From NCBI GenBank assembly GCA_005223375.1, contig RXOD01005315.1, positions 1 through 14,796 on the forward strand: DNA of 14,796 nt, read 5' to 3'. Below are positions 8,274-14,796 of the stretch, piece after piece (positions within the stretch are counted from its first letter, which is position 1; each line of letters opens with the position of its first letter). Under the pieces are notes generated by a model, which saw nothing but the letters and a program-made list of their open reading frames with translations, was not told the DNA's origin and did not search any database. This stretch comes from Amoebophrya sp. AT5.2 (lineage: Eukaryota > Sar > Dinophyceae > Syndiniales > Amoebophryaceae). The position numbers and the translations under genes are program-made.

Positions 8274-11200
8274 GATGAACACCCCTAACGCATTGGCGAC
8301 CCACCCACGCCATTCCAACTCCAACCAACGCCCCAGGTGTCTTTCTCCCAACCCCGCGACGCTGCTCCGGTGCCCAGCGACGTCGTTTTCGTGGTCTTCG
8401 AATTTCTGAAGGATGGCAGTTGCGTGATTCACGTACCTGGACACGACCACGACATACGAGTGGACAATTGGGAAAAACAATTCGACGTCTCTGCGGCCGC
8501 CTCGCCAAGCGAGTCCCCGAGCCACGCACGAATCGCCGAACCCTCTGCGTTGCGCACGCTGCACACGCCGCAGAGGATACGAAGTCTGATCCTCTTCCAC
8601 GTGAAGCAAGTGCTGGCGGCGAAAAAAACCTCGCGGGAGACCTTCACCGAGACCGAAGTTGGGTTCGAGACAGTGGTGACTGCATTCGAGGCCGAACGCC
8701 GGGTACCGCCGGCAGCCGTAAGTGACTCGCCAGGAGGACCAATGGCGGTGACGCCGGAAAGACAGAGGGCGACGGAGATCGATCCTGAGAATCAATTTCA
8801 TGAGCGCTCGAAAGAAATAGCATCCGCGGGGGACGTATCGCCTTGTTTCGAAGATTTCGCGCTCTTTATCTTTGATGCTCTGTCTACCTAGGTAGCGTTA
8901 GGCATCGCGGACGAAGTAACAGTGGTAGTGGAGCTTCCTCGTAAAACTGGACGAACTTCTATGATGCGACTCTTCGCCGTGTTACTTTGGGGAGGGTGCT
9001 TGAGTCAGTGCTTCTCCGCTCGTCGCTATCACAAACTCAACGCAGGACAAACTGAGCAACCTGGGTGAGATTTTCGACGCGGCAGACGAAGAGGCCGAGG
9101 GCATATTACGACATGGAGATCTCTTGAACCTGCTGGAGGCAACGCTGTGTGGCGAGCGCAGCACGCTCCGACCGTGGGACATCAAAACGATCATGGCGAC
9201 CATTCCGGACAAGGGCTCAGGTATCACTTGTTTCAGACGCGATTGCAGGACACGACTTTTCCGACTCCAACATGCAGCTATGGCCAAGCAAGACGAACTC
9301 ACGGGCATGCTGACTTTCCAGGTCTGATCGATTACATCAAGGACTGCGACGGCATTCCAGCCCAGGTGCGAACTGTGACGAAAAGACGGGAGGCGTACTA
9401 CCAGCGTTTTCCCAATCGAATCATACCGGCCAACGAAGACGAGCTTCCCGATTTCCTCGCGTTCCCAAAAATTCTGGAGGCCGTGGAGCTGCTTGAAGGT
9501 GCGTTTAGCTTTATCTGTTGGGCTCCTTCTGTTTGTGGACACCGCCATATGGGCAGGCAGCTCCATCACATCAAATCAGCATCGGACCACGCGGCAATGG
9601 CAAAAGAACCAAAAGAAAAAAATCATATAAGTGCATCTTTCTTGTATTGTCAGCACACTACCTGCAGCTCATGGCGACCTCTCTTACCTTTCTAGTACTA
9701 CAACTTTTGGTTTTGTTTCATCAACATCAAGTTGATAATTTAGGTGACGAAATAACGGAGACGGCGCGGGGCGTCGTGGACGCGTGCAGCGGCGCGGACC
9801 GGACCAGCACGGGGTATGTGGAGCGAGAAATCTTTTTAGCGGCACTGGAGGGGAACGAGCGCGTGTCCTCCCAGGAAAAACTGCTGCTCATGCAACTCAT
9901 ACCCGAAGTCGTGATCGAGGCTGGCACCCCCGCACCGGCCGAACAAAATCAAAAAGCACCGTCAAAGGTACTTATCATGAGCACAGCACTTTGCTTGGAT
10001 TGTGGCAAGATGAACTGCGCCGAATTTTCGAACTCCGCCCCCCCTCAGGTGATGTGCCAGTACGAGACGTTTCGCACGTCCCTCGCGGCTCTGCGCACGG
10101 AGAAGGTGTTGCATCCCCTCGTCGAGACCGACATTGGCTCTGTTCGGGCCGAGATCGTGACCGCCGTCCGCAAGCGCGACCTCACGGTACAGTGCCCGGC
10201 GTGGGTGTGGCGCGACCTGCTGATGAACCTCCAGGGTATGGTGATCTCCGTCGTGCAAATCCACATGATTCTCTGCCTGATACCGCAAGATTTGAAGGAT
10301 GGGTTGATCGACGTGCCCACCGCCGTGCAGGTCTCCGTGACACTGTTAAACTGGTACTTCGATCCGGAACTGTACCACGAGCGGGCGCACATGATCCAAG
10401 AGCAGACCGAGGCGGAAAAAAAAAGACGAGAACTGGAGGAACTGCAGGAAATGAGCGGGGTGCGCAAGTCAAAAGCAGAAGGAGAAGGAGGAGTAGGAAA
10501 AGTTGTTGTGTGTTAGCTTTGGACAATTTTGACGAACGGCATTTTCCGAAATTCCGATCCTAGTACTCCCGTTTGAACCATAACCAATGAATTTCAGTAG
10601 TAGAAGTGATGACCACCATCATAGGAAACGCAAACGCCCACGCTCTCCTCTGCTTCTGTGCCGAGGACGCCTATATGCATGGCTATCCACTTCTCCAATT
10701 CTACAGGAGGAGGAGTACATCGACCTTGCTCTCCGCGACAATCGTGAGGAGATCGAGAAGAACCTGCTCGCCATTATGCAGACGCTCGACGAGGACAAAA
10801 CCGGCTTCCTCCCCGCGAAGCTCGTGCTGAAACAGCTGATTTCCGACTGGGAACAGGGCATTCCCGGTGGTGGCTTGACCAACGCAGAGAAGAGGGGCTT
10901 CATGGGCGAGTGCGTGTGCGAGGACGAGGAAGAACTCGTGCAATACTCGAAACACATCAAGACGTGGATCCCGATTTTGTTCGAACTTCGAAAAAACCCG
11001 AACTGCAAGAGGCTGCTAGAAGTGGAAGACGCGTTCGGGGCGGGATTGGTACTCACGAGTGCTGTAGTCGCCTCCCCACTTGCGCAATTGTTTGCACTTG
11101 CATTTGCGCCTGCACGTGCTAGAAAACAAAGAAGAAGGAGAAGGACCAAGGACAAGGAACTGAAACACCTGCTATACCTATAGCAACTGGTTTTATTGAA

Positions 11201-11766
11201 AACCAAATCGTAATGAATCAATTTCCAGATCTCGCTACTGGACCTCTCGCAGTGGGAGAAGGAGTACCCGATATTCTCATCCATTCAAGCACAGCGCGGA
11301 AGCAAAGGCCGTGGCGGCGCCTTCGGCACGAAAAGAAGAATATCTGCGGTAGATGGCTTAAGTTTCATATGATTTCTGATCATGTAGTTGTAGTTCATGT
11401 AGTTAAATTTGCGTTTGGTTGGGACTCAGCACTGATGCTGTGCAGCTCCTGCAGCCGCAGTTTTCTTTATTTTTCGCAAAAATCTCTTTCGCTCAGGACG
11501 ATACGGCTCGGCGCGGGTCCGTCGATGCGAGAGCTGGATTTTCCAAGGAGCGGCGGGGGTCAAAGGTGCCGCGTGGAAGCGTGCTCGCCGCGAAAAACTC
11601 CGCACTGCGGGCGAGTTCGAAGGCACAGATGCCCGTGGTAGAGCCCAAGGAACTCGAGCTGGCGCCAGGCGAGAACCGTGCAGACCGCCGCAGAAGGATC
11701 GGCACCCAAAAGTGGGCAGGGGAAGTCGGCGGCAACGGCAAGGGGCAGGAAGCAGCGGCGAAGTAG
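8272..11766 (+). CDS. EF-hand repeat protein, about nine exons
   Basis: Model: 8272-8336, 8378-8834 (or 8378-8717), 9046-9220, 9322-9498, 9744-9967, 10049-10459, 10707-11048, 11229-11348, 11497-11766. All joins are GT-AG and keep one frame, giving 746 (or 707) residues. The main signal is a set of degenerate EF-hand loops in paired helices: DEEAEGILRHGD (about residues 188-199), DKGSGLIDYIKD (229-240), DRTSTGYVEREI (310-321) and DEDKTGFLPAKL (531-542). A charged helix (QEQTEAEKKRRELEELQEM) lies between the third and fourth. The last 90 residues are basic and low in complexity. There is no signal peptide, so a cytosolic, cytoskeletal or axonemal calcium-sensing role is the natural guess, but this is inference. 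Weak points: the first intron would be only 41 bases, the first exon rests on one ATG, and a GTAAGT at 8718 competes with the donor at 8835. The 81-base intron 9968-10048 has no stop and could be retained. Confidence 0.7.
9221..9321 (+). other. Intron with AGGT at both ends
   Basis: This 101-base intron runs from GTATCA to a branch-like CTGAC followed by TTTCCAG. Exon phases on both sides are 1, and the join makes a Gly codon inside an EF-hand-like loop. Both boundaries read CAGGT. Reading through the intron meets stops, so splicing is required. Confidence 0.75.
9499..9743 (+). other. Intron, 245 bases, AGGTG at both ends
   Basis: The intron starts GTGCGT and ends ATTTAG; both boundaries read AGGTG. 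Phase is 1 on both sides. It is more AT-rich than the exons, and its 3' part has T-rich tracts typical of an acceptor region. Confidence 0.75.
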
Positions 11767-11815
11767 TCCGTGTGCTGAAATGCGACGTCGTCGAGTTTGA
11801 AAAATTATTCGTCCC
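11767..11815. other. 49-base gap between convergent genes
   Basis: The stop of the plus-strand EF-hand gene (TAG, 11764-11766) and the stop of the minus-strand gene (11818-11816) face each other across 49 bases. Both transcripts must therefore end inside or beyond the opposite gene. An AATAAA at 11954-11959 on the plus strand could serve the plus-strand gene; it would lie in the last intron of the minus-strand gene. Confidence 0.5.
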
Positions 11816-12672
11816 CTAGTTTACAATTCCGCGAAGCCGTCGCGCCGCGGTCACGTGGTCCTTCATTTGATCGCGGAGGTTGCCGGCGGCTGATTGTGAT
11901 TCCCTCCACGATGGATACAAACAGTGAAGTCCTCGACGTTGACGACCAAATCCAATAAAAACAGTTTAGAACAATTAGTGACTGAATGAAAGGACAGCTA
12001 CAGCATTGATGATGCAGCACATGCAGTCACTTAACCTTGCGATTTTACGATAATGATCGACGATGCCATCACGATTTTTAAGCGATTTGTCTGACTAGCC
12101 CTTCTTGCGATTTGAGCGAAGACCACAACAAAGAATCTAGGCAGTATCTACTGTACACACGGCGACGGCCACCTAGACCATGTTGTGAAAGCAGTGAAGT
12201 GCTTATTTGCATTTGATGTGCACTTACCGTCCCCGCGAGCAGGAAAATCTAACGATTTGATTCTACTGTGCAAGCATGTGCGCTTTGCCTTTTTCGTATG
12301 CTTTCTACCGCGGATTTTGAACTGTCGAAGCAATGATGAACACGGAGCATGTAGACCAAGTTGCAGCCACCTACACCGAATTCAGCATACAATGAGGATA
12401 CAATTAGCGACGAAGAAATTGGCTATGGTATTTGTGACGCACTTACATGTATCGCATCGAAACATCAGCAGTGGTCGCTTCTCGAAGTACACGCGACTGC
12501 GTCTGATGTGATGGCTCAACGAGCACATCTGGTTCGGCCTCCTCCCCTCGGTTCTCGATAAACTTACGCGTGCTTTCTGTTCTTCGTGCTTTTTCAGGGC
12601 TGCTTCTGCTTTTGCAGCTCCCTCTTCCAGCAAGTGTCGCCCAAGCATGCGAGACACGGACGGATACGGCAT
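11816..12672 (-). CDS. Unknown protein, at least four exons
   Basis: Exons 12672-12568, 12496-12447, 12370-12228 and 11889-11816 join in one frame to give 123 residues. The introns (71, 76 and 338 bases) all begin GTAAGT and end AG, three perfect donors within 350 bases. The first exon reads a helical, Ala/Glu/Lys-rich segment (LLEEGAAKAEAALKKHEEQK). The last exon reads GNLRDQMKDHVTAARRLRGI and stops. The third exon is basic (QFKIRGRKHTKKAKR) and is the least certain. The frame is open upstream of the ATG at 12672 as far as 12723 (DSDAWRIWVPEDAV), so the start could lie further upstream or in another exon. No signal peptide and no recognised domain; a small basic, helical, perhaps nucleic-acid- or cytoskeleton-associated protein is possible. 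Open plus-strand frames over 12361-12650 are antisense to it and were rejected. Confidence 0.55.
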
Positions 12673-14215
12673 GGACACAGCATCCTCGGGGACCCAGATG
12701 CGCCAGGCATCCGAGTCCAAGACTGCTTTCTACGCTGGAGGCACTGGATTTCTCGCAGCGTTTGGGGAACGCGATTTCGCTCCGGGCGCCCATGATCCGC
12801 CAGGCGGTGGGGAGAGTGAACATGTTGAGGACGCGAACCGCCGGCCAACGCGCTTCCGAGTCACGCGTACGTGGCGGCTTCCAGATCCGCCGCGTGGTCT
12901 CGGCCCCGACCTGCCACAGACTGTGATGTGGGCCGTCCGATTCCGCAGTGTGGAGGAGTGTATTCGAATTGCTCTTCTAGTGGATGTCGGGGCGGAAAGC
13001 GGGGCTGGCGCGCTGCTTCTGGTGTGGGATCCGAGTGCAGAGGCGGAGTCTGGCAGTGCTGGCGTTTTGCAACCAGAAGCAACAATCGATCTGAAAAAGG
13101 CAGCCATGCCGCTGCGAGAGCAAGGAGTAGACGCTCATTCGCAAGAACCGAGGGATTGTGCAGAAGTGAAGTGGCCGGGCCCACAGGAAGAACTCGAAGT
13201 TCCTGTGGGCGCGGCCACTTCACTGCGCAATCCCTCGGTCGTCTACATCGCGATGTTCCGCAGTGGAGTCATCGTTTTCCGCGACTACAGTGCCGCATCT
13301 GGCGGGTTCTCACTTTCTGCGTTTCCGCTGCAGATGAAGCCGCAGGCTTTGGAATCGCTCCAGGGGCCGCGCCACGAGGAAAGGAAACCAGACACTGCTG
13401 CGTCCTTGCCGCATCACGTGCACAACGTCGGCGTTTTTACTGCGAATCCAGTCTGCACGGCAAGCGATCCGCAAGAACAAAGCGGCATCGACGAGAGTGA
13501 GGAGCTTGTCCTAGTCAACGACGTCGGCTGCCCGTGGCACGGCAGCACGGAGTCCTTTCCCCGCGGCGTAGTCGGCGATGGCGTACTCAACTTTTCGGCC
13601 ACAAACGCAACGTTTTCTCCACTGCTCCACCCTGCTCCCGCGTTAGTGCAGAAGCTCTCCGTCCGCAGTATCGCCCAGGACGCGAGAAACGAACGCGTTT
13701 TCTATCTTCTCACGCAAGAGCGGAACCCACTGCCGACGCAGCTGCTGCGAGCCGAACTGGTTGCAGGCCAGCTGCAAATCACGCATCGAACTTTGCTGCC
13801 AGAACGCGCCGAGAATTGCAGAAATGCTGCGCTTGCAGTGGACGGCGGCCACGGCGGCGCGGACGTTTTCTTGTCGGGAGTGGCCGACGAAGTCTTTGTG
13901 ACGGATCGGTTTGCGGACGACGGCGAGAGCGTTTTGTACAGGTACCGCTTTGAAGGCGATGCTGGCTCAACTGGGAAGGCCGAGGCGGAACTTCGGCACC
14001 GGCAGCAGTGGAAACTAGGTCGGCACGCTAGACACACTACATTGCTTCCTCGAGGTGGACCTGAGGGAAAAACGACAAAGACGGTCGTCAGCGCCCAAAA
14101 AAACGGCAGGGCCGTTGTGATCGTGACTGTTGGTAGCGGACAAGATGACGACGATGAAGCAGGACACAAGGAAGTGCACGACATGCCAGATGAGGCGTTT
14201 TTTATCCTACATTGA
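12671..14215 (+). CDS. Large beta-rich protein, possibly propeller-like
   Basis: A single open frame runs to a stop at 14215, with codons that mostly begin with G, as in real coding DNA. In-frame ATGs at 12647, 12671 and 12698 are all possible starts; 12671 gives 514 residues. Alternating hydrophobic strands and turns recur (VMWAVRFRSVEECIRIALLV, NPSVVYIAMFRSGVIVF, RVFYLLTQERNPLPTQLLRA, ADVFLSGVADEVFVTDRF, RAVVIVTVGSG). This suggests a beta-propeller or similar repeat fold, perhaps of the SMP-30/NHL kind, but I see no diagnostic motif, so the fold is an inference. There are few cysteines and no signal peptide in this frame. No intron is needed. A foldback repeat lies in the frame at about residues 160-190 of this start (13148-13238). 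The next plus-strand gene starts about 200 bases later. Confidence 0.65.
   Translation: MDTASSGTQMRQASESKTAFYAGGTGFLAAFGERDFAPGAHDPPGGGESEHVEDANRRPTRFRVTRTWRLPDPPRGLGPDLPQTVMWAVRFRSVEECIRIALLVDVGAESGAGALLLVWDPSAEAESGSAGVLQPEATIDLKKAAMPLREQGVDAHSQEPRDCAEVKWPGPQEELEVPVGAATSLRNPSVVYIAMFRSGVIVFRDYSAASGGFSLSAFPLQMKPQALESLQGPRHEERKPDTAASLPHHVHNVGVFTANPVCTASDPQEQSGIDESEELVLVNDVGCPWHGSTESFPRGVVGDGVLNFSATNATFSPLLHPAPALVQKLSVRSIAQDARNERVFYLLTQERNPLPTQLLRAELVAGQLQITHRTLLPERAENCRNAALAVDGGHGGADVFLSGVADEVFVTDRFADDGESVLYRYRFEGDAGSTGKAEAELRHRQQWKLGRHARHTTLLPRGGPEGKTTKTVVSAQKNGRAVVIVTVGSGQDDDDEAGHKEVHDMPDEAFFILH
13148..13238. repeat. Near-perfect inverted repeat inside a coding frame
   Basis: The left arm is 13148-13189 and the right arm 13200-13238, with a 10-base loop (GAACTCGAAG). 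The right arm, reverse-complemented, matches the left arm except for two substitutions and a 3-base insertion in the left arm. The reading frame stays open across both arms. The RNA could form a hairpin of nearly 40 bp. Confidence 0.85.
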
Positions 14216-14418
14216 AGAATTTCGCCAGCTCTCGTGGACGCACAAAACAGCGTTCGCACCCGGAGCGACCAACATGGTAGTTTCGCTCCAATTTTTGCTC
14301 GATAACGGATCTTCGTGCTGCTCCCACGAAAAAGTGCTCCCGCTCAAACTCGACCAGAATCAATCTCATTCGTCGACTGGCTTTGTGAATATGAACAGCG
14401 TCTGCACTACGGAGCAGC
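14216..14418. other. Spacer between two plus-strand genes
   Basis: About 200 bases between the stop of the large beta-rich protein and the ATG of the small signal-peptide protein. A plus-strand frame open from 14130 to 14636 and a minus-strand frame open over 14597-14202 both cross it, but neither has a good start or a natural composition throughout. The promoter of the downstream gene should lie here; I see no TATA box. Confidence 0.4.
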
Positions 14419-14643
14419 ATGTTTTCAATTCTAGCTCGTGCTATCGTCCTCATTTTCGTATTCTCCAACGCGCTCGCTTTTCCGTCCGTGCAAGCACAGC
14501 GCGCAGAATGGCGGTCGGTGCACCACGAGTCGCGCAGCGACCTCGCGCGGCAGCAGTGGGAGGTCCACGCGCAGACGTACACAGTGCAGCAGAACATTAC
14601 AGCTCAAAAAAATGCATTGTTAGACGCATCTTTTAAAAACTAA
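14419..14643 (+). CDS. Small signal-peptide protein, 74 residues
   Basis: The ATG at 14419 opens a frame that begins with a textbook signal peptide: a short basic start, a hydrophobic core (ILARAIVLIFVF) and a likely cleavage after SNALA. The mature part is about 54 residues, polar and Gln/Arg-rich (QRAEWRSVHHESRSDLARQQ, then VHAQTYTVQQN), with no cysteine. The frame ends at TAA (14641-14643). The last 15 residues are AT-rich and could instead be intron if a donor lies near TACACAGTGCAG, in which case the gene continues past the window. A hairpin begins at the stop codon. Secreted or lumenal; function unknown. Confidence 0.5.
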   Translation: MFSILARAIVLIFVFSNALAFPSVQAQRAEWRSVHHESRSDLARQQWEVHAQTYTVQQNITAQKNALLDASFKN

Positions 14644-14671
14644 AACGGGCGCCCCCTTTTTTGGCCCGTTT
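14643..14671 (+). terminator. Hairpin at the stop codon with T-rich surround
   Basis: AAACGGGC (14643-14650) pairs perfectly with GCCCGTTT (14664-14671) around a C- and T-rich loop. A partial copy of the same motif (CGGGCG followed by TTTTTTGGCC) follows at once, down to about 14688. It could mark the 3' end of the small upstream gene, but bacterial-type termination does not apply in a eukaryote, so the role is open. Confidence 0.4.
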
Positions 14672-14724
14672 CGGGCGTTTTTTGGCCTTATCACAAGGAC
14701 GTGCTGCCGCCAGAACCGCAGAGG

Positions 14725-14784
14725 TTGCCACCCTGAAGAGGGTGCCAAGTAGGAACAAAAGTAGCACCTCGCTGGGGCTGCTAC
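14725..14784. repeat. Two consecutive hairpins near the window end
   Basis: The first hairpin is TTGCCACCCT (14725-14734) with AGGGTGCCAA (14739-14748), ten positions with one mismatch and a GAAG tetraloop. The second is GTAGCA (14761-14766) with TGCTAC (14779-14784). The pair is spaced by 12 bases and may be part of a structured RNA or a short interspersed element that runs off the window. No coding frame explains it. Confidence 0.5.
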
Positions 14785-14796
14785 GGCCTGTCGATT

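Noticed and set aside
7800..8801. 333-codon open frame on the minus strand
   Set aside because: It reads through the GTAAGT intron of the small secreted gene and continues in the wrong frame, ending in Arg/Ser/Thr-rich shadow sequence. Its upstream part is antisense to the EF-hand gene.
8337..8891. Unspliced plus-strand frame starting at GTG 8337
   Set aside because: It lacks an ATG, and its end runs past a plausible donor into sequence that looks intronic. It is included as the second exon of the EF-hand gene.
12185..12511. Plus-strand open frame of 108 codons
   Set aside because: Cys/His/Arg-rich composition without pattern, antisense to the minus-strand exons.
12361..12561. Plus-strand open frame with an acidic start (NEDTISDEEIGYG)
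   Set aside because: It looks protein-like but is antisense to an intron and exon of the minus-strand gene, whose three GTAAGT donors are better evidence. I found no phase-consistent plus-strand join.
12570..12926. Plus-strand frame that starts like a signal peptide (core LLLLLQLPLP)
   Set aside because: It has no ATG, it is antisense to the Lys/Glu/Ala-rich first exon of the minus-strand gene (the complement of such codons gives Leu, Phe and Ser), and codons in this frame look less coding-like than the overlapping long plus-strand frame.
13702..14259. 185-codon open frame on the minus strand
   Set aside because: Ser/Pro/Thr-rich complement of the large plus-strand gene, with no start or splice support.
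14130..14636. 168-codon plus-strand frame across the last intergenic space
   Set aside because: It overlaps the end of one gene and all of the next in other frames, and its second half is Ala/Arg shadow. The middle part looks partly protein-like, so I cannot exclude an exon.
1..14796. CRISPR arrays, rRNA, tRNA, telomere repeats and long terminal repeats
   Set aside because: Looked for on both strands by eye; no regular repeat-spacer pattern, no tRNA-like cloverleaf, no recognisable rRNA segment and no long direct repeat pair was found.

Overview
The window looks like a piece of a compact, intron-containing nuclear genome from a microbial eukaryote. The evidence is that several coding regions are only open when GT-AG introns are removed, genes lie head-to-head and tail-to-tail with almost no space, and there are no bacterial ribosome sites or operons. 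I cannot name the lineage; an alveolate or another GC-rich protist would fit, but this is inference.

The right half (about 7.78 kb to the end) is the readable part. From left to right it holds: a short secreted protein on the minus strand with one intron and an EF-hand-like loop (7780-8273); a long plus-strand gene of about nine exons coding for a protein of about 707 or 746 residues with repeated degenerate EF-hand loops (8272-11766); a minus-strand gene of at least four exons with perfect GTAAGT donors (11816-12672); a long plus-strand gene without obvious introns that may be a beta-rich, propeller-like protein (about 12671-14215); and a small plus-strand signal-peptide protein (14419-14643). 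Strands alternate. In both divergent pairs the best start codons of the two genes overlap on a single CATG, and the convergent pair has stops 49 bases apart. The last 150 bases hold several hairpins.

The left half (1 to about 7.7 kb) is visibly more GC-rich and much harder to read. The minus strand carries a string of coding-like fragments that change frame without splice sites I can defend. One has the core of a Ty1/copia-type reverse transcriptase (5283-5462). Another is an intact-looking acidic C-terminal exon (2165-2410), and one 105-codon exon-like block has an AG acceptor and a GTAAGG donor (4499-4813). I read this half as decayed mobile-element and gene sequence, or sequence with indel errors, with a few possible real exons embedded. 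Because random GC-rich DNA also gives long open frames, I list only fragments whose amino-acid composition looks like protein.

No known multi-gene system can be named. The features most worth checking are a near-perfect foldback of about 40 bp inside an open coding frame, introns flanked by AGGT on both sides, the paired overlapping start codons, and a 31-base hairpin-forming repeat present twice in the left half.
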